A stretch of 64,000 nucleotides of DNA. It comes from Olavius algarvensis associated proteobacterium Delta 3 (lineage in GTDB: Bacteria; Desulfobacterota; Desulfobacteria; Desulfobacterales; CAFBRK01). Below the pieces are notes generated by a model that saw nothing but the letters and a program-made list of their open reading frames with translations, made no database searches and was not told the DNA's origin. This document shows positions 16,911 to 25,690 of the stretch, piece after piece. The translations under genes and the position numbers were made by a program. The stretch spans positions 1 to 64,000 of the forward strand of contig CAFBRK010000293.1 of NCBI GenBank assembly GCA_903231505.1, in the 5' to 3' direction. Position 1 is the first letter of the stretch; each line of letters begins with the position of its first letter.

Positions 16911-19586
16911 ATGAATGCGAAAGAAACGGCAGAACACCAGCGCTTGGCGGATTATCGGCAGCATCGGAAAAATTGGAAAGGGTGGGGCCCCTATCTCAGT
17001 GAGCGGGCATGGGGTACGGTACGGGAAGACTACAGTTCGGACGGCAGCGCCTGGGAATATTTCCCCCACGATCATGCCCGAAGTAGAGCGTATCGATGGG
17101 GGGAGGACGGTATTGCCGGAATTTCAGATCGGTTTCAGTATATTTGTTTCGCATTGGCGTTCTGGAACGGAAAGGATCCGATTCTGAAAGAGCGCATGTT
17201 CGGTTTGACCGGTTCCCAGGGAAATCACGGTGAGGATGTCAAGGAGTACTACTTCTACCTGGATTCCACGCCAACGCACAGTTACATGAAAATGCTGTAC
17301 AAATATCCCCAGGCTCAATTCCCCTATGACGAGCTGGTCTCTGAAAACGGAAGACGGGGCCACCGCGATTTCGAGTATGAACTGGCCGATACCGGTGCCT
17401 TCGAGGAAAGCCGATATTTCGATATTACCATTGAATATGCCAAAGCCGGTCAGGAAGATATCTTGGCCTCTGTCACTGTCGCAAACAGGGGGCCGGAATT
17501 TGCCGCCTTCCATCTGCTGCCGACGGTTTGGTTCCGCAACACCTGGAGCTGGGGATACCCGAACGGACCCATGGGGCAAGTTCCCGAGAAGCCCATGCTC
17601 TTTGAAGCTGAAGGGCCGAAAGGTGTCTCAACCGTGCAACTCACGCATTTGACGGCCGGGACCTATCATTTCTATGCCGATGAGGCGCCTTCCATTCTTT
17701 TCACCGATAACGAAACAAATACATTTCGGCTATATGGCTCTCCCAACGGTAATCCCTACGTAAAAGACGCGTTTCACAGATATCTGGTGGATGGTGACCC
17801 GGATGCCGTAAACCCGGACGGTGTGGGCACCAAGGCGGCGGCTGTGTACCGGGAGGAACTCCCGCCCGGCGGAGAGCGGGTGTTTCGTCTACGTCTGTCG
17901 AACCCGGCGGTTGAGGCCCCTTTCAAGAATTTCGACGAGGTGTTGGCAACCCGGTCGAGGGAAGCCGGCGAATTCTATGCCGCTGTTCAACGGCCCGACC
18001 TGAGTGACGAGCAGAAGCAAATCCAGCGGGCGGCACTGGCCGGCATGCTCTGGACCAAGCAATTTTATTACTACAATGTAGAACAATGGATCAATGGCGA
18101 TCCCTCCATGCCCCCGGTTCCGGAGAACCGCCATTCGGTGCGCAACCAGGAATGGGAACACCTGAACAATTTCGATATCATCTCCATGCCGGACAAATGG
18201 GAATACCCCTGGTATGCCGCATGGGATCTGGCATTTCATTGCATCCCGCTGTCCCTGGTGGATGCGGATTTTGCCAAACGCCAGCTGAACCTGATGGCCC
18301 GGGAGTGGTATATGCACCCGAATGGTCAGCTCCCGGCCTACGAGTGGCATTTTGGAGATGTCAACCCGCCGGTACATGCCTGGGCCGCCTGGCGGGTTTA
18401 CAAGATTGACGCCAAACAGAGCGGGGTAGGTGACCGTGATTTCCTGGAAAGTATTTTTCACAAGCTGCTCCTGAATTTTACCTGGTGGGTTAATAAAAAG
18501 GATGAAGAAGGGAAAAATGTGTTCCAGGGTGGATTCCTTGGGTTGGACAACATCAGCGTTTTCGATCGGAGCAAACCGCTGCCTACGGGCGGCCATCTGG
18601 ACCAGTCCGATGGCACGTCATGGATGGGATTCTACTGCCTGGAAATGTTGAAGATCGCCCTGGAACTGGCTAAGGGAAATCCGGTATACCAGGACACCGC
18701 CAGTAAATTCTTCGAACATTTTCTCCGCATCGCCGGTGCCATGACCGGCCTTCACCGGCGTGGCATCAGTCTCTGGGATGAAGAGGATGGTTTTTTCTAC
18801 GATGTCCTCCATCTCCCGGATGACAAGGTGATACCCTTAAAGGTACGTTCCCTGGTGGGGCTGATGCCGCTACTTGCGGTGGAAACACTGGAGCCGGATC
18901 TATTAGAAACATTGCCGGCATTCCGTCGCAGGCTCAACTGGTTTTTCAAGAATCGCGCATACTTGCGGGACGAAGGCCATGTGGCCTGTGTAAAGGCCCC
19001 CGGGGACCACGCCCGACGCCTGCTCTCGATTGTGAACCGGGAGCGTCTGGTCCGTGTGTTGAAGCCCATGCTCGATGAAAAAGAGTTTCTATCCGACCAT
19101 GGTATCCGATCCCTCTCTAAATACCACAAGGATCACCCCTATACCTTCCGCGTGAACGGCCAGGAACACACAATCAGCTACCAGCCGGCGGAATCCGAAA
19201 GCGGGCTGTTTGGCGGCAATTCCAACTGGCGCGGTCCCATCTGGTTTCCGATCAATTACCTGCTCATCGAGGCGCTGCAAAAGTACCACCATTACTATGG
19301 TGATACTCTAGAGGTGGAATACCCTACAGGTTCCGGTAAGTTATCTACCCTGGGAGAGGTGGCGGCCGATCTGTCCCGGCGCCTGATCCGGTTATTCCAG
19401 AGGGATGAACACGGCGAGCGGCCGATTTATAGAGGTCAACGAACTTTCCGAAACGACCCGAACTGGCGCGATCTGATTCAATATTTCGAATACTTCCATG
19501 GCGATAACGGCGCCGGGCTGGGTGCCAGCCACCAGACCGGATGGACGGGGGTGGTGGCTAAGCTGATTCAGCAATCGGGCAGGTAG
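16911..19586 (+). CDS. GH63-like (MGH1-type) glucosidase
   Basis: This 891-residue cytoplasmic protein without a signal peptide belongs to a bacterial glucosidase group related to glycoside hydrolase family 63. The N-terminus (DYRQHRKNWKGWGPYLSERA, then WGTVREDYS) is characteristic. The (alpha/alpha)6 catalytic part shows YPWYAAWDLAFHCIPLSLVD, where the aspartate is the likely general acid, NSNWRGPIWFPINYLLIEAL near 765, and HGDNGAGLGASHQTGWTG at the C-terminus. Such enzymes cleave glucosyl linkages of glucosides or glycans; the actual substrate is unknown. It appears monocistronic and is convergent with the next gene. Family assignment is strong, substrate specificity open. Confidence 0.88.
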   Translation: MNAKETAEHQRLADYRQHRKNWKGWGPYLSERAWGTVREDYSSDGSAWEYFPHDHARSRAYRWGEDGIAGISDRFQYICFALAFWNGKDPILKERMFGLTGSQGNHGEDVKEYYFYLDSTPTHSYMKMLYKYPQAQFPYDELVSENGRRGHRDFEYELADTGAFEESRYFDITIEYAKAGQEDILASVTVANRGPEFAAFHLLPTVWFRNTWSWGYPNGPMGQVPEKPMLFEAEGPKGVSTVQLTHLTAGTYHFYADEAPSILFTDNETNTFRLYGSPNGNPYVKDAFHRYLVDGDPDAVNPDGVGTKAAAVYREELPPGGERVFRLRLSNPAVEAPFKNFDEVLATRSREAGEFYAAVQRPDLSDEQKQIQRAALAGMLWTKQFYYYNVEQWINGDPSMPPVPENRHSVRNQEWEHLNNFDIISMPDKWEYPWYAAWDLAFHCIPLSLVDADFAKRQLNLMAREWYMHPNGQLPAYEWHFGDVNPPVHAWAAWRVYKIDAKQSGVGDRDFLESIFHKLLLNFTWWVNKKDEEGKNVFQGGFLGLDNISVFDRSKPLPTGGHLDQSDGTSWMGFYCLEMLKIALELAKGNPVYQDTASKFFEHFLRIAGAMTGLHRRGISLWDEEDGFFYDVLHLPDDKVIPLKVRSLVGLMPLLAVETLEPDLLETLPAFRRRLNWFFKNRAYLRDEGHVACVKAPGDHARRLLSIVNRERLVRVLKPMLDEKEFLSDHGIRSLSKYHKDHPYTFRVNGQEHTISYQPAESESGLFGGNSNWRGPIWFPINYLLIEALQKYHHYYGDTLEVEYPTGSGKLSTLGEVAADLSRRLIRLFQRDEHGERPIYRGQRTFRNDPNWRDLIQYFEYFHGDNGAGLGASHQTGWTGVVAKLIQQSGR

Positions 19587-19685
19587 TTGGGTTTTGGGCC
19601 CTCTCTGAGATCCGAAGGCTGTTTTGAAAGCCCACCGGAAGCGGGTACTTTCCTGTGATCTAATCATTGCCTGATGAAATGATGT

Positions 19686-20774
19686 TCATGCCGCGAAACG
19701 ACGCACGTTGGTTTCATTCCACTCCACACCGGAGCCGATGGCGTCGCTGACGATGGCCATGCCGTTTTCGATGCGCAATGGTTCTTCGAGAATGGGATTC
19801 CACCAGTCGGCATACTCCAGCCAGTGCGCCGTCGGCGTGCAGCACAAGAGGCGTGCGCTGAGTTCCGGCCAGAGGTGATTGGACATGCGGAAGCCTTTGG
19901 CATGAGCAAGGGCCGCGGCCCTGAGCCAACCGGTTACACCGCCAATTTTCATCACATCGGGCATCACATAATCGGATGCATGGGTCTCCAGGGCATGCAG
20001 CATGTCCAGTGTTCCCCACCAGTTTTCACCGCACTGAATCGGGGTTCGCACCTGGCTTGCGACGAGCGCGTGACCGGCATAATCGTGGGCCAGTGTCGGT
20101 TCTTCGACCCAGGCAAGGCCCTCGCTGTCCAGAATACGAATGCGTTCCACGGCTTCTGATGGCGAGAGACATTGATTGTAGTCCACCATGATGGCCATGT
20201 TCTCTCCTGCCGCCTCTCGCATGGCCCGCACCACGTCGACATCCTCTTTTACCGTCGGATAGCCGATTTTGGCCTTGATGCCGGTGAATCCGAGCTTTGC
20301 CCATTCCTCTGCGAGTCGTGCGGAGCCTTGCACACCATCGTAACCCACCGCACCGTAGGCACGAATCCTCTTCTCCGTTCCCCCGAGCAACCGCACGAGA
20401 GGGATCCTGTGCACGCGCGCCAACGCATCCCACAGTGCCATGTCTATCGCAGCAAGCGCCATACCCACGAGGCCTTGCGTTCCGAGTAAACGGAAGCGTT
20501 TGACCAGTTTTTGTTCGATTTCGGCCGGTGCCAGGTCATCTCCCTTCACCAGAGCCTCGCAATTCCGGATTAACTCAGCAGTCGGTTTGAGTGCTGCCGG
20601 TGTGTAGGTGAAGATGATGCTATGACCGATGATTCCAGAGTCTGTGATCACGTCGGTCAATACCAAAGGCGACTCGCGGACCACGCCGCTGGCTGTCTGA
20701 TGCGGTTCTTTCATCGGCACGAGAACGGTCCGTATCGTTAAGCCTTTAATTCGCGGTAACGACGCTCTCTTCAT
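19686..20774 (-). CDS. Mandelate racemase/muconate lactonizing enzyme family protein
   Basis: This 362-residue enolase-superfamily enzyme consists of an N-terminal capping domain and a (beta/alpha)7-beta barrel. The K-x-K catalytic motif appears as GIKAKIGYP. Metal-ligand acids follow in MVDYNQCL (Asp), WVEEPT (Glu) and QCGENWW (Glu), and a conserved His is in FRMSNHLWPEL. The K-x-K plus Asp/His arrangement is that of the mandelate racemase subgroup, which abstracts an alpha proton from a carboxylate substrate (racemase, acid-sugar dehydratase and related activities). Substrate is not predictable. The ATG at 20774 is followed by MKRASLPRIKGLTIRTVLVP, a normal start for the family. No partner sugar-acid genes flank it. 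Confidence 0.88.
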   Translation of the reverse strand: MKRASLPRIKGLTIRTVLVPMKEPHQTASGVVRESPLVLTDVITDSGIIGHSIIFTYTPAALKPTAELIRNCEALVKGDDLAPAEIEQKLVKRFRLLGTQGLVGMALAAIDMALWDALARVHRIPLVRLLGGTEKRIRAYGAVGYDGVQGSARLAEEWAKLGFTGIKAKIGYPTVKEDVDVVRAMREAAGENMAIMVDYNQCLSPSEAVERIRILDSEGLAWVEEPTLAHDYAGHALVASQVRTPIQCGENWWGTLDMLHALETHASDYVMPDVMKIGGVTGWLRAAALAHAKGFRMSNHLWPELSARLLCCTPTAHWLEYADWWNPILEEPLRIENGMAIVSDAIGSGVEWNETNVRRFAA

Positions 20775-20895
20775 ATGCCACTCCCCATATCCAGTGTCTA
20801 AAAATCAATCCCCCCGACGTCAATGGCACGCAGCGGAATTACCGGCCGGCGCAGCGTGTCGGTCGGGCCCATCGGATTCACGAATGCCTCAATGC

Positions 20896-21114
20896 TCAAA
20901 CTGATACTGCTAAAACGTACCGGAAGTATCGGGCCACCGGCAGACCGGAGAACGGATCTGACTCGACAACACGGGCAGCTGGATCGGAGGCGCTACCGAC
21001 AAGCTTTTCCACCATCCGCTCCGCCGTTGTCGCCTCGTTAGCGCGCCCGACCAAGAGAGCGATCACCATACCTGTGACAATGACCCCACATCCGAACAGA
21101 ACCCACTGACCCAC
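20896..21114 (-). CDS. Possible small membrane protein (cassette-borne?)
   Basis: A 72-codon frame starting with GTG encodes a plausible membrane helix (WVLFGCGVIVTGMVIALLVG) followed by a charged tail. It lies just downstream, in minus-strand sense, of an integron-like half site (GTCTAAC at 21187-21181), as expected for a gene cassette. The only Shine-Dalgarno-like sequence (GGAAG) is just two bases from the GTG, and no family is recognised. It may be a spurious frame. Confidence 0.25.
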   Translation of the reverse strand: MGQWVLFGCGVIVTGMVIALLVGRANEATTAERMVEKLVGSASDPAARVVESDPFSGLPVARYFRYVLAVSV

Positions 21115-21180
21115 TGCTTCCTATTCTCAGTGCGCAAAGCGCTTGAGCGTTGCGCCGGCATTCAGCCGCCTGTACCCGTT

Positions 21181-21187
21181 GTTAGAC
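21181..21187 (-). other. Lone attC-type R'' half site
   Basis: On the minus strand this reads GTCTAAC followed by AACGGG, the same start (YTAACAA-like) as the complete attC-like sites upstream. A matching R' partner is not obvious; a GTTCGGA at 21097-21091 is possible. A 24-base hairpin (GCGCAA...TTGCGC, 21131-21154) lies within the same stretch. Confidence 0.35.
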
Positions 21188-21247
21188 CATTTCCGAATGA
21201 ATCAGGCAAATTACCGTGTTTGGCGTCTTTAATAATGACTTTCAGAG

Positions 21248-21428
21248 CCGAACTTTAACGGAGCTTGAGACAAAAGTAAGGACGTGGAAATCGGCCATTC
21301 CATCACCCCCACTGCACCTCCCCCATCAAGGGGGAGGACTGTTATCTCCCTCCCCTTGGGGGAGGGATTCAAAGGGAGGGGGTATCATGGGCTCATTTCT
21401 TATGTTTGTTTATAAGTCCGAACTTTAA
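21248..21428. repeat. MITE-like C/G-run hairpin element with direct repeats
   Basis: Two hairpins, CCTCCCCCATCAAGGGGGAG (21317-21336) and CCCTCCCCTTGGGGGAGGG (21348-21366), lie between two copies of CCGAACTTTAA (21248-21258 and 21418-21428). The direct repeats could be a target duplication. There is no coding capacity. It appears to be inserted inside a cassette downstream of the attC-like site at 21477-21536. Confidence 0.45.
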
Positions 21429-21476
21429 TGTTTCTTTTCTTACTCTCTTGGTCCGTGATCCCGGATTGTTGAATCG

Positions 21477-21536
21477 GTCTAACGTCGCCAATCCGCCGCG
21501 TGTTTTTTTGCGTGGGCTGCATTGTCGTTGTTCGGC
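21477..21536 (-). other. attC-like recombination site (cassette 131 aa)
   Basis: Minus-strand order is R'' GCCGAAC, five bases, L'' CAATGCAGCC, centre, L' GGCGGATTG, five bases, R' GTTAGAC. L'' and L' are complementary apart from a bulged base, R' matches GTTRRRY exactly, and the site starts about 10 bases after the stop of the 131-residue gene. This is the most canonical of the five sites in the array. Confidence 0.7.
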
Positions 21537-21545
21537 CAAGATTGT

Positions 21546-21941
21546 TCATGGTCTGTTTGTTTTCTTCCCTGGATCGATAATACACACGAGTGCCAGGAGC
21601 AGGGCTTCAAGTGGTATAAGCCATAACAGGGTTTGTACGACGGAGGGCGGTTCCCTTCCAGCGGCCATGTAGTCACCGGCAGTAAACGGGTTAAACAGCC
21701 CGACAGGCAGGAGAACAGCCACAAGGAGACATATGGCGGCGGCTAAACGCAAAGCCCAGCGATATTGCCGAAAAATGGCGACCGCGAAACCAATCAGCAG
21801 CGTGCCCTGTATTATATTCCTGAGGGTGCCTTGGGCTTGTGTGGCTGCGAAAAAGAAATGACCGGCTGATATCAGTAAACATAAAAGAGAATATCCAATA
21901 ATTGTGGTTTTCCGTAATTGAGGTATGAAATTTTTCATCAT
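21546..21941 (-). CDS. Small four-helix membrane protein (cassette gene)
   Basis: The 131-residue protein has about four hydrophobic helices (IIGYSLLCLLISAGHFFFAA; IIQGTLLIGFAVAIF; ALRLAAAICLLVAVLLPVGL; LLWLIPLEALLLALVCII) separated by short loops. I do not recognise the family. There is no promoter room: the ATG lies only five bases from the R' end of the upstream attC-like site, and its stop is about 10 bases before the next attC-like site. That is the tight packing expected of an integron cassette. Function unknown. Confidence 0.7.
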   Translation of the reverse strand: MMKNFIPQLRKTTIIGYSLLCLLISAGHFFFAATQAQGTLRNIIQGTLLIGFAVAIFRQYRWALRLAAAICLLVAVLLPVGLFNPFTAGDYMAAGREPPSVVQTLLWLIPLEALLLALVCIIDPGKKTNRP

Positions 21942-21946
21942 TGTAA

Positions 21947-22018
21947 CGCTAACGTTGCCGACTCCGGCGGTAATGGAGCGTAGCGGATACTCCCTCCGCG
22001 TGCAATGTATCGTTATCG
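21947..22018 (-). other. attC-like recombination site (cassette 119 aa)
   Basis: Minus-strand R'' is CGATAAC and R' is GTTAGCG (inverted partner CGCTAAC, one mismatch). The core TCCGCTACGCTCCATTACCG closely resembles the core of the site at 25691-25762 (TTCCGCTGCGCTCCATGGCG). It lies between the stop of the 119-residue gene and the ATG of the 131-residue gene. Confidence 0.6.
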
Positions 22019-22372
22019 GAGATATTTACTGGTTGCTTTACACTCTTCGACAATAGCGTTCGCTCCAGCCTGCAAACCGAACAGTTTCATGTTGATATTC
22101 CATATTATTTGTGTTTTCCCCTTATCGATTTCTTGAATGGCAACATCGACAAAATGCTTACACCACAACTCGATACCAATACCGAAAACGGAAAAAAGGT
22201 AACTTCCACGTTGGAATCTGAACCCACTCGGAAAGTATTCCGTAATCAGTCTAAAACTTTTCGAAGATTTTTTGTAGTACCCAAGTAGCATCTCGTATGT
22301 TTGATCCGGAGAAAGAGAGACCACTTCTTTATGTTCCCAAAATTGATTCCAACTCGATGCTTTCATAGTCAC
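22013..22372 (-). CDS. Hypothetical cassette-borne protein
   Basis: The 119-residue soluble protein (MTMKASSWNQFWEHKEVVSL at its start) has no signal peptide and mixed alpha/beta character. The segment FRFQRGSYLFSVFGIGIELW and the late pair IIWNINMKLFGLQAGANAIV suggest a small beta-sheet fold with a C-terminal helix. The family is not recognised. It sits between two attC-like sites, in the same orientation as its neighbours and without an own promoter region, so it is probably an integron gene cassette expressed by read-through. Confidence 0.65.
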   Translation of the reverse strand: MTMKASSWNQFWEHKEVVSLSPDQTYEMLLGYYKKSSKSFRLITEYFPSGFRFQRGSYLFSVFGIGIELWCKHFVDVAIQEIDKGKTQIIWNINMKLFGLQAGANAIVEECKATSKYLR

Positions 22373-22379
22373 TTTTCTC

Positions 22380-22465
22380 GGATAACGCCCTGTGGCATTG
22401 GAGCGCCATTAAACTTGCCGCGTTCGCGCAGAAAGGCCTCTTCGCTTTTTTAGGTTTTGTTATGA
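22380..22465 (-). other. attC-like recombination site (cassette of the two dehydrogenases)
   Basis: Minus-strand R'' TCATAAC overlaps the last codons of the 325-residue dehydrogenase, and R' GTTATCC lies seven bases before the ATG of the next gene. The arms are weaker than in the other sites; a TGGCGCTCCAATGCCA hairpin lies in the centre. Placement at the gene end fits attC, the sequence alone is only suggestive. Confidence 0.5.
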
Positions 22466-23427
22466 TGTCCCAACGTTATTACTATTTTTCCTTTGGCGAG
22501 TCCTTCGCCAAGATACTGGAGTGCTTTCGGAACCTCACTTAAAGGGTACTGTCTATCGATAACAGGAAAGACTTTGCCGGATTCTATAAGCTCTATTATA
22601 TAATCCAAATGCTTGTTTGGTTTTGCCCCAAGGATACCCATTTTCTTTCGCCCGGTCATGGAAATCCAGGAGCCCAAGAACAGCGTTTGGAAAATGTGAG
22701 TCATGGAACCGCCGACCATGACATAAACTCCCGTAGGGCTTAGAGCTCGCTTGTAATCGTAAATCGAATGGGATGCCACAAGATCCAGAATCAGGTCATA
22801 AGACTTCGCATTTTGGGTGAAATCTTCTCCCGCGTAATCGATGACATGGTCTGCCCCAATCGAGCGCATCATATCCAATTTAGCGCGACTATCGACGCCA
22901 GTCACCTCGGCCCCGAAAAATTTGGCCAATTGCACTGCAAAAGAACCCGCGCCACCACCCGCACCATTAATCAACACCTTTTGTCCCGGCTGGATCTGAC
23001 CTTTATCGCGAAGGCCCTGAAGGGCAACACTTGCCGCTTGAGGCAAGGCTGCGGCCTGCCCGTATGTCAAACTGGCGGGTTTCAGAATCAATGCCTTTTC
23101 AGGAGCACATACATATTCGGCAAATCCACCCCAACGCTCAAGAATGTCACCCAAAACCGCATCACCTGGCTGAAACCGCGTTACGTTAGCGCCAACCGCT
23201 TCAATCCGCCCCGAGATGTCCGATCCGAGTATCTGGTATGTTGGTTTTAGAAGCCCCCACATGCGGGTATATAACGGAGAACCTCTCAGGAACTCCCAGT
23301 CCGATGCGTTTATCGAAGCTGCATGAACTTTTATTAAAACCTCATTATCCTTGGGAGTCGGTTTTTCTACCTCTTTTAATTCAAGAACATCCGGCAACCC
23401 ATATTTTTTGTATACAACCGCTTTCAT
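22450..23427 (-). CDS. Zinc-free MDR alcohol dehydrogenase / quinone oxidoreductase
   Basis: This 325-residue medium-chain dehydrogenase/reductase has the QOR-like N-terminus MKAVVYKKYGLPDVLELKEV, the catalytic-domain segment GSDISGRIEAVGANVTRFQPGD and the nucleotide-binding loop VLINGAGGGAGSFAVQLAKF. The structural-zinc cysteines of classical alcohol dehydrogenases are missing, so a zinc-independent NADPH reductase of quinones or enones is most likely. It is the second of two paralogues: its ATG overlaps the TAA of the upstream gene by one base (TAATG), so they are coupled. The stop lies inside an attC-like site, typical of cassette genes. Confidence 0.85.
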   Translation of the reverse strand: MKAVVYKKYGLPDVLELKEVEKPTPKDNEVLIKVHAASINASDWEFLRGSPLYTRMWGLLKPTYQILGSDISGRIEAVGANVTRFQPGDAVLGDILERWGGFAEYVCAPEKALILKPASLTYGQAAALPQAASVALQGLRDKGQIQPGQKVLINGAGGGAGSFAVQLAKFFGAEVTGVDSRAKLDMMRSIGADHVIDYAGEDFTQNAKSYDLILDLVASHSIYDYKRALSPTGVYVMVGGSMTHIFQTLFLGSWISMTGRKKMGILGAKPNKHLDYIIELIESGKVFPVIDRQYPLSEVPKALQYLGEGLAKGKIVITLGHHNKT

Positions 23428-24425
23428 TATGTTGATGAATTCCCCACAGAGATGACGACCGGCCCCAATCTTTGTTCAGTTTCTACTCTTCGATGAGCCT
23501 CGGCAGCTTTCTCCAACGGATAGATTTTATCGACGATTGGTTTTATTTTGTCTGCCTCAATCATTTTCTTGAGTGCGAGTAGTTCTTCCTCCTTTTCTCC
23601 GGCAAAGGTAAAAATTGCTGTCTTATCCGTAAACTTAGACGTCAGGACAGACCTCAGCATGTCGGACACACGTGGATTGGCCATCACATACCGTCCCTTG
23701 GGGTTGAGTGCTTTAAAGTATTCGGAATAGGAACTTTCGGCAACCATGCTAAAAATCACGTCATAGGTTTGGCCACTTTTTGTAAAGTCCTCTTTGGTAT
23801 AGTCGAAGAAATGATCAGCTCCGATCCGGCGTAGCGTGTCCTCCTTGATGGTGCTGTCCACTGCCGTTACTTCTGCCCCCATGTATTTGGCAATCTGCAC
23901 GCCAAATATGCCGATGCTTCCCCCGGCACCGTTTACCAATATCTTTTCCCCATTTTGAATATTCGCTTTTCGTAAGAAATGAAGCGCATTCAACCCGCCC
24001 AGAGGCACGGCTGCCGCCTCTTCAAAGCCTACATTATACGGTTTCGGAACAAGTGTGTAGCTGGCCGGCAGGCACACGTACTCGCCATATGCGCCCATCC
24101 GAAGTCTGGCAGCACCGAAAACCTGATCTCCCTCCTTAAATTTTGAAACGTCTTTGCCGACGGATTCGACTTCCCCCGAAAAATATACGCCCAATATTTG
24201 TTTCTTCGGCTTAATGAGCCCCAGCGCAATCCGTAAGGGCAGCCAAAACCACTTCACCTGAAAGTTGAAACTTCGCATTTCACAGTCAGCTTTCGTTGCC
24301 TCTGCCGCATGAACTTTTATCAAGACTTCATCGTCCTTGGGAATAGGTTTTTCTACCTCTTTGAGATGAAGAACATCCGGCGGGCCGTATTTTGTGTATA
24401 CAATTGCCTTCATGAGTCTTCCCAA
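23427..24425 (-). CDS. Zinc-free MDR alcohol dehydrogenase / quinone oxidoreductase
   Basis: The 332-residue paralogue of the following gene shares its start (MKAIVYTKYGPPDVLHLKEV from residue 5; the preceding MGRL may not be translated) and the Rossmann loop ILVNGAGGSIGIFGVQIAKY. The middle is typical MDR: GVYFSGEVESVGKDVSKFKE and GDQVFG. No zinc-ligand cysteine cluster is present. It probably reduces an alpha,beta-unsaturated carbonyl or quinone with NAD(P)H. Two tandem paralogues in one presumed cassette suggest local duplication before capture or a two-gene cassette. Confidence 0.85.
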   Translation of the reverse strand: MGRLMKAIVYTKYGPPDVLHLKEVEKPIPKDDEVLIKVHAAEATKADCEMRSFNFQVKWFWLPLRIALGLIKPKKQILGVYFSGEVESVGKDVSKFKEGDQVFGAARLRMGAYGEYVCLPASYTLVPKPYNVGFEEAAAVPLGGLNALHFLRKANIQNGEKILVNGAGGSIGIFGVQIAKYMGAEVTAVDSTIKEDTLRRIGADHFFDYTKEDFTKSGQTYDVIFSMVAESSYSEYFKALNPKGRYVMANPRVSDMLRSVLTSKFTDKTAIFTFAGEKEEELLALKKMIEADKIKPIVDKIYPLEKAAEAHRRVETEQRLGPVVISVGNSST

Positions 24426-24513
24426 TGATTGTTTCGACCGTTTTCAGCGTGGTCCACGGCCAATACACCTTTCAAGGTTCTAAAACCTGATGTGGGCGGC
24501 GATCTGCGGCCCA

Positions 24514-24588
24514 AATGAACGTCCAATTGGCAAGGCCATTAGGGAAAACCGCTATCTTTCCGGCGGCTCCTCCAAGCTTTTGTTAGGT
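24514..24588 (-). other. attC-like recombination site (cassette SRPBCC)
   Basis: Minus-strand R'' ACCTAAC, six bases, L'' TTGGAGG, centre, L' CCTTGCCAA (pairs with L'' apart from two bulged bases), six bases, R' GTTCATT. R'' and spacing fit the attC consensus well; R' is degenerate. It begins about 26 bases after the SRPBCC stop codon. Confidence 0.6.
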
Positions 24589-24614
24589 ACCACACCTTAA
24601 ACGAATATCTGCAA

Positions 24615-25010
24615 TTACTTACTATTCAGATATGTGCGCCAAGGGGCCCAGTAGTATGTTTCCCAGCCTTGGTTTACACCGTCGTAGTCCTGGTCGGGCA
24701 CATCAAGGTGAACCAGGTCGATTCGCCCTTCATTTCCCTCAGAAGTGAAGGATAAAATCAGGGTTGAGTCAGGGTCCTCTGCCAAAAAATTTACCGAACG
24801 CCACGATTTAATAATCAGCCTTGGCTTTATCACCTCAAGGATCATTCCTGAGAGAGCCCCATCGAAGGCTTTGAATTGTGATCCTCTTTTATCGCCAATG
24901 TCGACGGATGCACCCGTTATCGCTTGGTGTGTCGAGGGGTTCATGTACATTTCAAATAGTTCTCTGGGAGAGGCCGGTAATACAACAGATTGACGGATGA
25001 TGTTTCTCAT
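24615..25010 (-). CDS. SRPBCC-fold (AHSA1/START-like) protein
   Basis: The 131-residue protein starts RNIIRQSVVLPASPRELFEM and contains SKAFDG-like and GMILEVIKPRLIIKSWR strands, the pattern of the AHSA1-type SRPBCC domain that encloses a hydrophobic ligand pocket. The C-terminal helix with GVNQGWETYYWAPWRTYL is typical of the family. It is cytoplasmic, with length normal for a single domain. The ligand is unknown. It lies within the cassette-like array and is a common sort of integron cargo. The ATG has AAGGAAAAAGGCC upstream, a moderate ribosome binding site. Confidence 0.8.
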   Translation of the reverse strand: MRNIIRQSVVLPASPRELFEMYMNPSTHQAITGASVDIGDKRGSQFKAFDGALSGMILEVIKPRLIIKSWRSVNFLAEDPDSTLILSFTSEGNEGRIDLVHLDVPDQDYDGVNQGWETYYWAPWRTYLNSK

Positions 25011-25117
25011 GGCCTTTTTCCTTAATAATGGTATGTATCACGACAAGCTCGCCTGACCGGCCGAATCCGCAGCGGGGGCAAAGGGATCCGGTGCAGAGAT
25101 TGGTAGCTGTGCCAACC

Positions 25118-25672
25118 TCACCGTCGGTATTGAAGGCTGTACGCTTGCGTGTCAAAGTTAGAAAGTGCATTTGACACGGCGATAAAACGTTGGTGATTTG
25201 CCGTTCCTCTATGTCGGTCAAGAAACATGGGAATGACCGTCTCTTTCAGTTCGCCGTTGAGTTGAACGCCGACAACCGTACCGCTTCCGTCCACATAATC
25301 GGGTTTGAATGTTTTAAGCAGACAGATGCCCGCGGCCAGTGCCTGATTGAATTTGTCTTTTGCAATCTTCTCCGGAAATGCGTTCGCACAGACAAAATAG
25401 AAGCCTTTTTCACCTCGCTCCATCATCCATCCATCAAGAAGGTGAAGGCTCTTTGAGTCGGGCTGAAATTGAGCACCGGGAACCACCATAACCTCGGATC
25501 TGCCGTCAGCCCATATCGTGAGGCGGCTTCTACCTCCACCCACTTCCCAGGACTGCTGTTCCCAAAAGATCATCTCAACTTCCAAAGTGTTTAAAGAAGA
25601 GTCGGTTCGAGAGCTGCAACTTATGGCTATGATGAAAAACACAATCGGGGTGAGCCACTTGCAGGAATTCAT
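25118..25672 (-). CDS. Predicted lipoprotein of unknown function
   Basis: The 184-residue protein has a signal peptide ending in a lipobox-like IAISC (cysteine about residue 19), so it is probably lipid-anchored in the envelope. The mature part shows RLTIWADGRSEVMVVPG and GWMMERGEKGFYFVCANAFP; no family is recognised. The start codon overlaps CTGTTATG, next to the attC-like site that ends the preceding gene. The 107 bases before the SRPBCC gene contain a GCGAGCTTGTCGTGATAC stretch that may be a decayed attC 3' end. Real gene likely, function unknown. Confidence 0.7.
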   Translation of the reverse strand: MNSCKWLTPIVFFIIAISCSSRTDSSLNTLEVEMIFWEQQSWEVGGGRSRLTIWADGRSEVMVVPGAQFQPDSKSLHLLDGWMMERGEKGFYFVCANAFPEKIAKDKFNQALAAGICLLKTFKPDYVDGSGTVVGVQLNGELKETVIPMFLDRHRGTANHQRFIAVSNALSNFDTQAYSLQYRR

Positions 25673-25690
25673 AACAGTGTTTCCCTGACA

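Noticed and set aside
20823..21041. Plus-strand open frame next to the enolase-superfamily gene
   Set aside because: No ribosome binding site, Arg/Pro-rich translation, and it overlaps a more plausible minus-strand frame.
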